Positions 40,649 to 50,158 of a DNA stretch of 64,000 bases are shown piece by piece. The notes below the pieces were generated by a model that was given only the letters and a program-made list of their open reading frames with translations, did not search any database and was not told the DNA's origin. Position 1 is the stretch's first letter, and each line of letters starts with the position of its first letter. Both the position numbers and the translations under genes were made by a program. Source of the DNA: Ruegeria faecimaris (GTDB taxonomy: Bacteria > Pseudomonadota > Alphaproteobacteria > Rhodobacterales > Rhodobacteraceae). The stretch covers positions 44,957 through 108,956 of the forward strand of contig NZ_FXTE01000011.1 in assembly GCF_900182615.1 (NCBI RefSeq). Direction: 5' to 3'.

Positions 40649-41752
40649 TCAGAGAAAAGGCAACTCGCAAAGCGTTCCGCCAACCGGTCCAGCGCCACGT
40701 TTTACCGTGACCCTGTCGCCGGGTTCGGCATCGACCGAGACCAAAGCAAAGCCGATATTCTTTTTCATCCGGAAAGACCAGGCGCACGTCGTCAAATCAC
40801 CAATTTTTACCCCCCCTTTCTCTATGTCGTTCCAAGTGAATTCTGGATTTGCAGGACTGCCAGCGTCCAGTACAACCCCCAACTGATGCCGTTTCGGCCC
40901 CTCATCCGCAATACGGCGCAACGCATCGATCCCAATCGTGTCGTCAGGCACATGCAAGTCCACATATTTGCCCATGCGGACTTCGTAGGGATTGGTCTGT
41001 CCATCGGTGTCGCCTCCATAGGAAACGAGACCGCTCTCGACTCGCTCACTCCAGTTGGGGTTCCCTGGACCAATACCGTGTGGCTGGCCGGCCTCTTTGA
41101 CGATGTTCCAGAGTGCAGTGCCTTTGGCACTATCCATCAGGTAAATCTCGAACCCACCTTGTTTGGACCAGCCCGACCGGGCGACGGCGACCGGAATACC
41201 GTCAATTTCGGTTTCCCGGAACCAGAAGTATTTCAGGTCTCGCACCCAATCACCAAAGATCGAGGCAACCACAGTTTCCGCCTTGGGACCCTGCACGGCC
41301 AGAGGTGAGACATCAGGCTCACTGACTTCCACATCCAATCCGCGCTCCCGTGCGACGGCTTCGGCCCAGAACCAGATATTGCTGTCCGCGATAGACAGCC
41401 AGTAGCGGTCTTGGTCCAGCTTCAGCAGGATTGGATCGTTGATAAGCACGCCATGATGGTTGCAAAGTGGAACATACTTGCCTTGGCCCATCTTGCATTT
41501 TGACAGGTCTCGCGGCGCAAGGATTTGCGCCAGACGCCCGGCATCTGGGCCCTTTAGCTGCACTTGCCGCTCTACCGCAACATCCCACATCGAGACATCG
41601 TTGATGATGCGCCAGTACTCCTCCTCTGGGCTGCCATAGGAGGTCGGCATCAACATGTGATTGTAAGTTGTCATGGCACACACACCATCGACCAAGGTGG
41701 CCTCATAGAAGGGTGATGTGCGCAGACGCGTGGACGGAGAAATAGAGAACAT
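40649..41752 (-). CDS. DmdA-like aminomethyltransferase-family protein (DMSP demethylase-like)
   Basis: 367 residues from ATG 41752; a TTG at 41779 extends the frame without a better ribosome site. GcvT-type tetrahydrofolate fold. Stretches MTTYNHMLMPTSYGS, SMWDVAVERQVQLKGPDAGRL, VSEPDVSPLAVQGPKAE and VARSGWSKQGGFEIYL closely resemble dimethylsulphoniopropionate demethylase DmdA of marine bacteria (about 364 residues). DmdA moves a methyl group from DMSP to tetrahydrofolate. The neighbouring CoA ligase and thiolase could process the acid product, although the peptide-type transporter is unusual. DmdA orthology versus a related methyltransferase is unresolved. Confidence 0.72.
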   Translation of the reverse strand: MFSISPSTRLRTSPFYEATLVDGVCAMTTYNHMLMPTSYGSPEEEYWRIINDVSMWDVAVERQVQLKGPDAGRLAQILAPRDLSKCKMGQGKYVPLCNHHGVLINDPILLKLDQDRYWLSIADSNIWFWAEAVARERGLDVEVSEPDVSPLAVQGPKAETVVASIFGDWVRDLKYFWFRETEIDGIPVAVARSGWSKQGGFEIYLMDSAKGTALWNIVKEAGQPHGIGPGNPNWSERVESGLVSYGGDTDGQTNPYEVRMGKYVDLHVPDDTIGIDALRRIADEGPKRHQLGVVLDAGSPANPEFTWNDIEKGGVKIGDLTTCAWSFRMKKNIGFALVSVDAEPGDRVTVKRGAGPVGGTLCELPFL

Positions 41753-41787
41753 GGCTTGATCGCGATTTAAGGGAGACAAGAGAAGGC

Positions 41788-41810
41788 CGCCGGTCCGGGT
41801 GGAACCGGCG
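41788..41810 (-). promoter_or_regulatory. Hairpin between the binding-protein gene and the DmdA-like gene
   Basis: CGCCGGT (41810-41804 on the minus strand) pairs with ACCGGCG (41794-41788), 9-nt loop, followed by a pyrimidine-rich GCCTTCTCTTG. An attenuator or mRNA-stabilising hairpin behind a highly expressed binding protein. Confidence 0.5.
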
Positions 41811-41855
41811 ACCCAAGTTCAGTTGACTGGTGCCACTGACGGGGAGAAAGCAGCC

Positions 41856-43433
41856 TTAGGTAAGCCAGATATTGCGTAGAGTCTGACCAAACCCACCAAG
41901 AGTTCCAACCGGATGGGGTGTGTACCCCATAACGTTTTGTGCTGTTGCCTCAAGTTGGTTCTGGAACACGGCGTTCACAAAGCCGCCATCGTCGTTCATC
42001 ATATGCAACATGTCGCAATACATCTGCGCGCGTTTTGCCTCATCCAATTCGGCGCGGGCCGCCAGGATCATGGAATCGAATTCGTCAGAACCCCACATGG
42101 TCTCGTTCCAACTGCCACCCTTCATGTGAGCGATGGTCAGGAAGGCATCGACAGTAGGTCGAGCGTTCCAGCCCGACATGGTCATTGGTTTCTGCATCCA
42201 GGTGTGGGTCCAGTACCCGTCCGATGGGGTTTTTATCACATTTACATCTACCGCTCCCTTTGCAGATTGCTGGAAAGTCAAGGCAATGTCGTTTGCCGAA
42301 TTCCCAGCAGTCTCGGACGTATGGAGGTCGAAGCCCGAAACCCCTGCCTTGTCGAAGTAGAACTTTGCCTTGTCGGGATCGTATTCGGCAGGCTTTACGT
42401 CCGGGCACCAGTACTTGTAGGTCGGGCCAATCGGTGTGTCTGCTGAAATAGTACCTATTCCCTTGAACACCTGGTTCAAAACAAGTTCGCGGTCCAACGC
42501 GTGTTTGACACCTTTACGGAAATTCGCGTCATTTGTCGGAGCGCGGTCCACCATCATCACCATGTTGGTAAACGAACCAGTCGGCGTATTGTGAAGCGTC
42601 ACAGCGTCGTTGGAGTTGAGCTGATCAACAGCGAAGGCCGGAACGTCGTATACGGAGTCTACATCCCCCGCTAACAACGCGCTCAACATTGCGTTTGCGT
42701 CCGGAACAGGGATGAAATCCAAGCCATCTAGGTAAGGCTTACCGTCCTCATAGTAGTTTTCGAAACGTTCGAAAACCACTCGCTCGCCGGGAATGAATTC
42801 CATCACCTTGAACGGGCCGGAGCCAATTGCATTCGTGAAATCGCTGTGCCCGGCTGGATGGATGGACAGATGGTAGTCTGACATGATCACCGGCAGGTCT
42901 GCATTGCCGGAGGACAAGGTGATCTTTACGGTCATAGCATCGGGTGCATCGATTGCAGTGACTGTCGAAAGCAGAGCCTTGGCAGGCGATTCCGAACCCT
43001 CGGCAATGTGGCGCGACAGGCTTTCGACTACATCGGCTGAGGTGACGTTCTGACCGTTGTGGAAAACTAGGCCAGCGCGCAACTTGAATGTCCATTCGGT
43101 CGCTGCATCGTTGACACTCCATTCCTCTGCAGCGTCGCCTTCGACCTCAAGCGAGGGTAGCAAACGAGTCAATCGCTGGTAGACGCAATTGCCGTAGACT
43201 GCATCCGAAGTATCCGTCATCCTGACGGGCTCTAGGGTATCATCGGTGTTGCCCTGCGCGATCCGCAGCCAGCCACCGCGTGTTGGCGACTGAGCGTATG
43301 CGGGACCAGCCTGGGCAAGAATGCTGCTGGCTGTGGGCACCAATAAACCAAAAGCGCCTGCGCGTTTGAAAAAACCGCGACGACTGAGCGATCCCGCCTT
43401 ATATTGGCGTACCAAGCTATCGATGTCGGACAT
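41856..43433 (-). CDS. ABC transporter substrate-binding protein, peptide/nickel (SBP_bac_5) family
   Basis: 525 residues from ATG 43433 with GGAGGAAAA immediately upstream; the frame is open to 43523. A Tat-type signal (SRRGFFKRAGAFGLL, ending QAGPAYA) exports it folded. Family-5 binding-protein features include EEWSVNDAATEWTFKLRAGL, FHNGQNVTSADVVESL and SGPFKVMEFIPGE. It delivers its ligand to the permeases encoded divergently from 46548. The family binds peptides, opines, glycosides and other small solutes; the ligand here is unknown. Confidence 0.9.
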   Translation of the reverse strand: MSDIDSLVRQYKAGSLSRRGFFKRAGAFGLLVPTASSILAQAGPAYAQSPTRGGWLRIAQGNTDDTLEPVRMTDTSDAVYGNCVYQRLTRLLPSLEVEGDAAEEWSVNDAATEWTFKLRAGLVFHNGQNVTSADVVESLSRHIAEGSESPAKALLSTVTAIDAPDAMTVKITLSSGNADLPVIMSDYHLSIHPAGHSDFTNAIGSGPFKVMEFIPGERVVFERFENYYEDGKPYLDGLDFIPVPDANAMLSALLAGDVDSVYDVPAFAVDQLNSNDAVTLHNTPTGSFTNMVMMVDRAPTNDANFRKGVKHALDRELVLNQVFKGIGTISADTPIGPTYKYWCPDVKPAEYDPDKAKFYFDKAGVSGFDLHTSETAGNSANDIALTFQQSAKGAVDVNVIKTPSDGYWTHTWMQKPMTMSGWNARPTVDAFLTIAHMKGGSWNETMWGSDEFDSMILAARAELDEAKRAQMYCDMLHMMNDDGGFVNAVFQNQLEATAQNVMGYTPHPVGTLGGFGQTLRNIWLT

Positions 43434-43553
43434 TTTTTCCTCCCAGATGACCGATGCGGGTTGCACCCGCTGTTCATCGAAGTTTGAGCGGACGGCACCC
43501 TGTACACAAACAACCGATTCCATGACATTGCCATAACTGAGGTTATGGAAATG

Positions 43554-44738
43554 TCAGCAGACTTCGAAAAGCCCAGCCGCACCCATACCACCGCCAACGC
43601 ACATGGTGACGACCACATATCGAACCCCGCGCCGCTTCGCCTCAATCAACGCGTGGCCAACCAACCGGGAGCCAGTCATTCCATAGGGGTGACCGACGGA
43701 AATCGCGCCGCCATTCACGTTTAGCCTTTCGGGGTCAACACCCAGCTGATCCCGGCAGGGAATGGCCTGGGCTGCGAATGCCTCGTTCAATTCCCAAAGA
43801 CCAACGTCATCCACTTTCAATCCGGCACGCTCCAGTAGCTTTGGAACAGCATAAACTGGTCCCATGCCCATCTCCTCCGGAGCGCAACCTGCCACAGCAA
43901 GGCCCCGGTATACGCCTAGTGGAGCGACGCCGCGCCGTTCGGCCATACGGGCCGACATCAGCACACAGGCCGATGCCCCGTCGGACAATTGGCTCGCGTT
44001 TCCTGCGGTCACGACACCGGCTTCAACAACCGGCTTCAGCCCCGCAAGCGTTTCGATTGTCGTTCCCGGCCGGTTGCCTTCGTCCTGCCTAACCGTAACG
44101 GATTCTTCGGTAATTTCGCCAGATTCACGGTTTTTGACCAGCTTGGTCGCTGTTACAGGTACGATTTCATCGTCGAATGCTCCTGCAGCCTGGGCGGCGG
44201 CCGTGCGTGTTTGCGACAGTGCCGCGAATTCATCCTGTGCCTCACGAGTTACCCCGTGCAGACGCGCTACATTTTCGGCGGTTACAAGCATCGGCATATA
44301 CGCGTGCTCTGAGGCTTGGACTACGGCTGGGTCTTTTTCGTCCATGACCCAGTCGAAATACCTGGCCTGCACCGCGGAAATGTTCTCTTGTCCTCCCGCC
44401 ACGACAATGCCCATTCCGTCGACCGAAATCTGTTTTGCCGCTGTGGCAATGGCCATCAGGCCCGAGGCACATTGACGATCGAGAGTCTGGGCTGCAGCCG
44501 TTGCCGGGAGACCACCTGCAAGCGCTGCCAGGCGGGCGATGTTCAGGCCGGCAGTCCCAGCGGTCAGGACCGATCCCAGCACCACATCTTCTACCTCTGC
44601 TGGATCGATACCGGCCCGACTGACGGCGGCTCGTATGGCGTGTCCAGCGAGTGTCGGCGACTTCGAGTTATTGAAGGCACCCTTGAAAGCCAACCCTATG
44701 GGTGTTCGAGCGGTTGATACGACAACGACATCTTTCAT
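43554..44738 (-). CDS. Thiolase (acetyl-CoA acetyltransferase family)
   Basis: 394 residues from ATG 44738 ([15 protein letters not shown]), the normal thiolase start; longer frames upstream overlap the CoA ligase end. Catalytic Cys in [11 protein letters not shown], the [10 protein letters not shown] histidine motif and the second Cys in [13 protein letters not shown] are present. It cleaves a 3-ketoacyl-CoA or condenses two acyl-CoAs. It lies 16 bp downstream of the CoA ligase and 120 bp upstream of the binding-protein gene, on one strand. Confidence 0.93.
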   Translation of the reverse strand: MKDVVVVSTARTPIGLAFKGAFNNSKSPTLAGHAIRAAVSRAGIDPAEVEDVVLGSVLTAGTAGLNIARLAALAGGLPATAAAQTLDRQCASGLMAIATAAKQISVDGMGIVVAGGQENISAVQARYFDWVMDEKDPAVVQASEHAYMPMLVTAENVARLHGVTREAQDEFAALSQTRTAAAQAAGAFDDEIVPVTATKLVKNRESGEITEESVTVRQDEGNRPGTTIETLAGLKPVVEAGVVTAGNASQLSDGASACVLMSARMAERRGVAPLGVYRGLAVAGCAPEEMGMGPVYAVPKLLERAGLKVDDVGLWELNEAFAAQAIPCRDQLGVDPERLNVNGGAISVGHPYGMTGSRLVGHALIEAKRRGVRYVVVTMCVGGGMGAAGLFEVC

Positions 44739-44754
44739 ATCACGAACCTTCCTA

Positions 44755-46353
44755 TTAGATGAACCGGGCCCTAAGGGCCTTCTTGTCCAGTTTGCCAACC
44801 GACGTTCTTGGCAAGCTGTCGGTAAATTCAATCCGGTCTGGGATCGCCCATTTCGAAATCGCCCCTTGGTCAACCGCCACATCGAACGCCATACGAAGAC
44901 GGTCGTAGGTTTTTTCGGTTTCATCACAGCAGGTAACAATCAGCATAGGGCGTTCCCCCCATTTCGTGTCTGGAACGCCAATGGCGGCCGCTTCACTCAC
45001 ACCTTCAACGGTGCTCGCTAGGTTTTCCAATTCAAGCGAAGACACCCATTCGCCTCCGGTCTTGATCACATCTTTAACCCGGTCGGAGATCCGCAACGTG
45101 CCCGTTTCGTCGATGAACCCGACATCTCCAGTATGCAGCCAGCCGCCTTGCCAAAGTGCCTCCGTCCCGGCCTCGTTTTTCAGATAACCTTGAGTTAGCC
45201 AGGGCGCGCGCGCCACAATTTCTCCCGTCGTCCTTCCATCGCGAGGGGCATCGTTCATATCCCCATCAACCACACGGATTTGCACAAATGGCGCGGGTTT
45301 TCCTGTTGCAATCCGAGCGCTCAGCGGTGTTTGCGGGTCCCGCGTGGCCATCATGTCCGCCACTGTCAGGAACGGACAGGTCTCTGACATGCCATAGGCA
45401 GCGTGCACGTCAACTCCGTGCTCTAATGCCTGCCTTGCCAGACCTTCGGACAGAGCAGAACCGCCTATGATGACCTTCCAGTTGCTGAGATCTGTTTGCG
45501 CGACTTCAGGTGCATTCAGAAGCATCGCAAGTATCGTCGGTACACAATGCGAGAACGTAACACCGTGCTTTTCGATTAGCCCCAACAGGCGGGCGGGATC
45601 GTAACGACCAGGATAGACTTGTTTAAGGCCCATCAATGTGGCGACATAGGGTATGCCCCAACCATGCACATGAAACAGCGGGGTTATCGGCATGTAGACA
45701 TCGCTCCGGTTCAGCCCGCCGCCAGGTACCGGGCCTAACCCGGCCGCGACCGCCATTGTGTGCAAAACCAGTTGGCGCTGGGAGTAGCTGACCCCCTTGG
45801 GATCACCTGTGGTACCGGTCGTGTAGAAAAGCGTCGCTCGGATATTCTCGTCAAAATCCGGGAATTCTTGCTCCGGTTCGCACTGCTGCAGCAGGGCCTC
45901 GTACTCGCCTTCCGAGGACTCCACCTCGGGGAACACCCCATCGTCGCTGAGGATTACCAACCGCCAAGGCCGCTCGATCCGCTCAGAGATCTCGAGTAGA
46001 AGTGGCAAAAAGTCGACGTGGCACAGGATTACGTCGTCCTCTGCATGGTTGATCGTGTAGAGGATCTGATCCGGCGACAATCGGATGTTCACGGTATGCA
46101 GCGTGGCCCCGATCATCGGAATAGCAAAGAAACACTCGAGATACCGATGGCTGTCCCAATCCAGAACGGCCACAACGCTACCCTCACCCACGCCAAGTGA
46201 GCGCAACGCCCCTGCAGCCTGGCCGACGCGCCTGGCAAAAGTGCGGTAGTCATACCGCTTCGTATCGGCGTGTACGATCTCCTGATCTGGCGTGTTTGCC
46301 AGCGGCGTGGCGAGGATTTGCTTGATCAACAATGGGTAGGAATAGGCAGTCAT
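44755..46353 (-). CDS. Acyl-CoA synthetase, DmdB-like fatty/short-chain acid CoA ligase
   Basis: About 532 residues from ATG 46353, which has GGAG 6 nt upstream; an ATG two codons earlier (46359) is possible. AMP-binding core [16 protein letters not shown], then [33 protein letters not shown] and [14 protein letters not shown], ending [13 protein letters not shown] with the adenylation lysine. This branch includes the methylmercaptopropionate-CoA ligase DmdB of roseobacters, notable because a DmdA-like gene ends the same operon. The acid substrate is not proven. Confidence 0.88.
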   Translation of the reverse strand: MTAYSYPLLIKQILATPLANTPDQEIVHADTKRYDYRTFARRVGQAAGALRSLGVGEGSVVAVLDWDSHRYLECFFAIPMIGATLHTVNIRLSPDQILYTINHAEDDVILCHVDFLPLLLEISERIERPWRLVILSDDGVFPEVESSEGEYEALLQQCEPEQEFPDFDENIRATLFYTTGTTGDPKGVSYSQRQLVLHTMAVAAGLGPVPGGGLNRSDVYMPITPLFHVHGWGIPYVATLMGLKQVYPGRYDPARLLGLIEKHGVTFSHCVPTILAMLLNAPEVAQTDLSNWKVIIGGSALSEGLARQALEHGVDVHAAYGMSETCPFLTVADMMATRDPQTPLSARIATGKPAPFVQIRVVDGDMNDAPRDGRTTGEIVARAPWLTQGYLKNEAGTEALWQGGWLHTGDVGFIDETGTLRISDRVKDVIKTGGEWVSSLELENLASTVEGVSEAAAIGVPDTKWGERPMLIVTCCDETEKTYDRLRMAFDVAVDQGAISKWAIPDRIEFTDSLPRTSVGKLDKKALRARFI

Positions 46354-46454
46354 GGGCATCTCCGATCGCCCCAGTCTTTGCGTTCTCCAGCCCTGCGGAA
46401 CAAACAACAAAATCTCGGTCTTTGCCCAAACAAAAGAATACACATGCCTTTGCT

Positions 46455-46491
46455 ATAACCAAAACGACCCCAATCTGGTCGCTATGGTTGT
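46455..46491. promoter_or_regulatory. Imperfect inverted repeat in a divergent promoter region
   Basis: The 15-bp arms (46455-46469 and 46477-46491) match at 12 positions, containing AACCA and CGACC on one side and GGTCG and TGGTT on the other. It lies between the CoA ligase and dppB-type genes and is a candidate operator for both divergent operons. Confidence 0.5.
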
Positions 46492-46547
46492 TTGTCTCGC
46501 TTCAAGCTTGCGCCGAATATGCCGGAAGCCTTGAAGGGAGGACCAAG

Positions 46548-47495
46548 GTGTACCGAATTATTCTGACCCGCCTGGCTCAGGGTTTACTAACCTTGCTCCT
46601 TGCTTCCATCATTATCTTCGGCGCGACGGAAATCCTTCCGGGCGACGTTGCTGAAGCCATTCTAGGACAAAGCCGCACCGAAGAATCGCTTGCCGCGCTT
46701 CGCGAAGAGATGGGACTCAACCGCCCTGCAGTAGTGCGTTATCTCGATTGGCTGGGCGGTATGATTCAAGGGGATCTGGGGACATCATTGGCCACCAAGC
46801 GACCTGTGGCTGACATGATAGAAAGCCGTATGTGGAACACTCTGCGGCTTGCGCTTTTGGCAGCGGCAATCTCGGTTCCGATGTCTTTGGCTCTTGGCCT
46901 TTGGTCTGCGATGCGCGCCGGTGGCCGGATCGACAAAACTCTTGCCATGACCACACTTGCGTTGATTGCAGTGCCTGAATTCTTCATTGGTCTCATTCTG
47001 ATGAAAGTTTTTGCAGTCGAACTAAAGTGGCTCTCCGCGTCGGCCAACACGCGGCCCTACTTTGATTTCTGGCAGAATGTCCGGGCCTTGGCTCTCCCCG
47101 TGGCCACCCTCAGTTTTGCCGTTCTGGCGCACATGATGCGGATGACACGTTCGTCCGTCATCAACATCTTCACCTCCCCATACTTGGAGATGGCAGCACT
47201 CAAGGGCTTGCCCAAGCGTAGGCTGGTTTTGCGCCACGCGCTGCCTAACGCGCTGTCGCCGATCTTCACGGTTATTGCACTTAATCTGAGTTACATGGTG
47301 TCTGGTGTCATTATCGTTGAAACCGTGTTTGGCGTACCCGGCTTAACGCGGCTTCTGGTCGACGGTGTCACTCTGAGGGACATTCCACTCATCCAGGCCT
47401 GTGCAATGATTTTTGGCACTGTCTATATCCTTCTGAATCTACTGGCCGACGTCCTGTCCATCATGGCGAACCCGCGCTTAAGGTACCCAAAATGA
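46548..47495 (+). CDS. ABC transporter permease, DppB family
   Basis: 315 residues from GTG 46548, with GGGAGG at 46536-46541; the longer frame from 46332 runs through the promoter region. Six membrane spans and the DppB start (YRIILTRLAQGLLTLLLASI) plus the 'GL..P....Y..WL......GDLG' motif and the EAA loop AALKGLPKRRLVLRHALPNA are present. It forms the inner-membrane channel with the DppC-type protein. It overlaps dppC by 4 bp. Confidence 0.93.
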   Translation: MYRIILTRLAQGLLTLLLASIIIFGATEILPGDVAEAILGQSRTEESLAALREEMGLNRPAVVRYLDWLGGMIQGDLGTSLATKRPVADMIESRMWNTLRLALLAAAISVPMSLALGLWSAMRAGGRIDKTLAMTTLALIAVPEFFIGLILMKVFAVELKWLSASANTRPYFDFWQNVRALALPVATLSFAVLAHMMRMTRSSVINIFTSPYLEMAALKGLPKRRLVLRHALPNALSPIFTVIALNLSYMVSGVIIVETVFGVPGLTRLLVDGVTLRDIPLIQACAMIFGTVYILLNLLADVLSIMANPRLRYPK

Positions 47496-48367
47496 GCGAA
47501 GCAACCGATATCCCCACTCCCCGGGCCTCCGTCTTTGCGGGCCTGCGCCTGACCTGGACTGCAGGTATTGCCGGCGCGGTGCTGCTGTTCTGGCTCATCC
47601 TTGCGTTTTTTGGGCCATGGATCGCACCCCATGGTGAAGCCGAAATCATCTCAGGCCAGACCTTTGCACCAATAGGCGAAGGCGGTTTGCTGGGTACTGA
47701 CAAGCTGGGACGAGATGTATTGTCCCGCCTGATCTATGGAGTACGTACAACGCTGTTGCTGGCGCTTGTCACCACCATGATCTCTTTTTTATTCGGCGTC
47801 GCACTCGGTTTTGCCGCCGCGATTCTGAGAGGCTGGTTCGATATCGTAGTAAGCCGCGTTGTCGAGGCATTCATGGCTTTCCCCTCCACCCTATTGGCTT
47901 TGGTTGTCATAGGCGCCTTCGGTACTTCTATCACAGTGCTTGTTCTGACTGTTGGGTTGGTCCTCTCGACCAGCGTATTCCGTGTCTCTCGAGCACTTGG
48001 TTATGACATCGGCGTTATGGATTTTGTCGAGGCTGCCCGTGCGCGGGGCGAAGGCACCTGGTGGATTCTGACACGTGAGATCTTACCCAATTCCATGGCC
48101 CCCTTGATTGCCGAGTTTGGCCTTCGATTCACCTTTTCGATCCTGTTCCTTTCGGGCCTGTCGTTTCTTGGCCTAGGAGTGCAAGAACCTGCGGCCGACT
48201 GGGGGCTCATGGTGCAGGAAAACGTGGGTGGGCTGTTCCTCGGTTCGTCCGCAGCGCTTATACCAGCTGCATGCATTGCCTCCTTGACCGTTTCCATGAA
48301 CCTGCTTGTTGACTGGTTCCAACAGCGCCAGCAAGGCGAAACTGTTCTGGAGAAGATCGACCAATGA
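47492..48367 (+). CDS. ABC transporter permease, DppC family
   Basis: 291 residues. The N-terminal membrane segment (IAGAVLLFWLILAFFGPWIA), GTDKLGRDVLSRLIYGVRTTL and the cytoplasmic EAA loop (EAARARGEGTWWILTREILPN) identify the DppC family. It overlaps the previous gene by ATGA and the ATPase gene by ATGA, so the transporter is produced from one coupled message. Confidence 0.93.
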   Translation: MSEATDIPTPRASVFAGLRLTWTAGIAGAVLLFWLILAFFGPWIAPHGEAEIISGQTFAPIGEGGLLGTDKLGRDVLSRLIYGVRTTLLLALVTTMISFLFGVALGFAAAILRGWFDIVVSRVVEAFMAFPSTLLALVVIGAFGTSITVLVLTVGLVLSTSVFRVSRALGYDIGVMDFVEAARARGEGTWWILTREILPNSMAPLIAEFGLRFTFSILFLSGLSFLGLGVQEPAADWGLMVQENVGGLFLGSSAALIPAACIASLTVSMNLLVDWFQQRQQGETVLEKIDQ

Positions 48368-50151
48368 CCGACATTCTGACCATTAAGGACCTGCGCGTCG
48401 AGGGACGCCCCCCAGGCGGTAACTATGTGCCAATTGTCAAGGGCGTGTCCATGAGCGTCGCCAAGGGCGAGGTGTTGGCACTCATTGGCGAAAGCGGCTC
48501 GGGCAAATCTACGATCTCTCTGGCATCAATGGGCTTTGCCCGCCCCGGCTGTCGCATCTCAGGGGGTGAAGTCTGGCTGAACGGACGGGACATTATGAAA
48601 TTACCCCCACGCGACCGCCACAGCTTGCGCGGGGACGAAGTGTCTTACGTGGCACAATCGGCGGCAGCCAGCTTCAATCCTGCGCTTAGGATCGGCAAGC
48701 AAGTTGTCGAGGCACCTCTTTGGCATGGCACCGGAGATGCCGAAACTCTGACCGCGAATGCAATAGAGCTTTACCGCAAACTTGACTTGCCCGCCGCGGA
48801 AACCGTCGGCGACAAGTTTCCACATCAGGTTTCGGGCGGTCAGTTGCAGCGCTTGATGGCTGCAATGGCCATGTCCTGTGGACCCGACCTTCTGATACTC
48901 GACGAACCCACCACTGCGCTTGACGTAACGACCCAGATCGAGGTGCTGAAAGCCTTTAAGGACATTATCCGCGATCAGGGTACCGCCGCGATTTATGTCA
49001 CACATGATCTCGCCGTAGTCTCGCAGGTGGCTGACCGAATTCTAGTGCTAAAAAACGGCGAGATGGTCGAGGAAGGCACAACGGATCAGATCTTGCATCA
49101 CCCACAGCACGAGTACACTCGCACACTGATGGAGGCTGTCCGTCCTGCTCCACACTTGGTGGATCACGTGGAGACAGATCTGACTCAGAGGCCGGTGATT
49201 TCGGCACGGAACGTGACTGCGGGTTATGGAGCTCTGACCATTCTCTCTGATGTATCCGTCGATGTACCTGCCGCTTCGGTCGTGGGCGTAATTGGCGAAA
49301 GTGGTTGTGGAAAAAGCACACTTGCCCGAGTTGTTGCGGGCCTCACACCGTTAAAGGGCGGAGAAGTCCAACTCGATGGCAATACCGCCGCTCCAGCAGT
49401 GAAGGATCGGTCGATCGAAACGCTCAAGGATTGCCAGATCGTCTTTCAAATGGCTGACACGGCGCTAAATCCTCGGCAACGGATCAGCGATATCCTGGGC
49501 CGTCCTCTGGAATTCTATCTGAACCTCAAGGGGCGCGCACGCGCGCAGAAGGTCGGCGACCTTTTGGAACTGGTCGATCTTCCTCGCGATTTCGCCTCCC
49601 GCTATCCCGGAGAGCTGTCTGGTGGGCAAAAGCAACGCATTAATCTCGCTCGCGCGCTTGCCGCCGAGCCCAAGGTGATCCTTTGTGACGAGGTGACTTC
49701 GGCGCTGGACACCGTGGTGGCCGCAGGTGTGATCGAACTCCTGAAATCGCTGAAGGACAAACTGGGCGTCGCCTACATGTTCATCAGTCACGATCTTTCC
49801 ACCGTAGCTTCTTTCGCCGATGAGGTGGTTGTACTATATGCCGGACGTGTCGTCGAAAAGGGACCATCAAAAGCGGTTTTTCGCCCGCCTTTTCACCCCT
49901 ACACAAAGCTGTTGCTATCTTCGGTGCCCGAGATGCGCCAAGGCTGGCTGGAAGGCGTGGCAGATACAAGCGAGGCAAAGGCGGCTAGCGCTGGCAGCGT
50001 CGAAATCGGTGCGCGGGGCTGCCCCTTCGCCAACCGCTGCACCCATATCATTGCGGGAACATGTGATACTCGGACTCCACCTTTGCATGACCTACCCGGT
50101 GGATTGAGCATCGCTTGCCATTTGACCCAGACGAACCTGCCCCTGGACTGA
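48364..50151 (+). CDS. Fused dipeptide-type ABC ATPase (DppD-DppF)
   Basis: 595 residues with two complete nucleotide-binding domains. First: Walker A GESGSGKST, signature VSGGQLQRLM, Walker B LLILDEPTTALDV. Second: GESGCGKST, LSGGQKQRIN, VILCDEVTSALD. The C-terminal RGCPFANRCTHIIAGTCDT is the Cys-rich tail of oligopeptide ATPases, where cysteines bind an iron-sulphur cluster. The fusion replaces separate DppD and DppF subunits and powers the permeases upstream. The stop is 7 bp from the stop of the convergent hydrolase gene. Confidence 0.94.
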   Translation: MTDILTIKDLRVEGRPPGGNYVPIVKGVSMSVAKGEVLALIGESGSGKSTISLASMGFARPGCRISGGEVWLNGRDIMKLPPRDRHSLRGDEVSYVAQSAAASFNPALRIGKQVVEAPLWHGTGDAETLTANAIELYRKLDLPAAETVGDKFPHQVSGGQLQRLMAAMAMSCGPDLLILDEPTTALDVTTQIEVLKAFKDIIRDQGTAAIYVTHDLAVVSQVADRILVLKNGEMVEEGTTDQILHHPQHEYTRTLMEAVRPAPHLVDHVETDLTQRPVISARNVTAGYGALTILSDVSVDVPAASVVGVIGESGCGKSTLARVVAGLTPLKGGEVQLDGNTAAPAVKDRSIETLKDCQIVFQMADTALNPRQRISDILGRPLEFYLNLKGRARAQKVGDLLELVDLPRDFASRYPGELSGGQKQRINLARALAAEPKVILCDEVTSALDTVVAAGVIELLKSLKDKLGVAYMFISHDLSTVASFADEVVVLYAGRVVEKGPSKAVFRPPFHPYTKLLLSSVPEMRQGWLEGVADTSEAKAASAGSVEIGARGCPFANRCTHIIAGTCDTRTPPLHDLPGGLSIACHLTQTNLPLD

Positions 50152-50158
50152 CGTCGCC

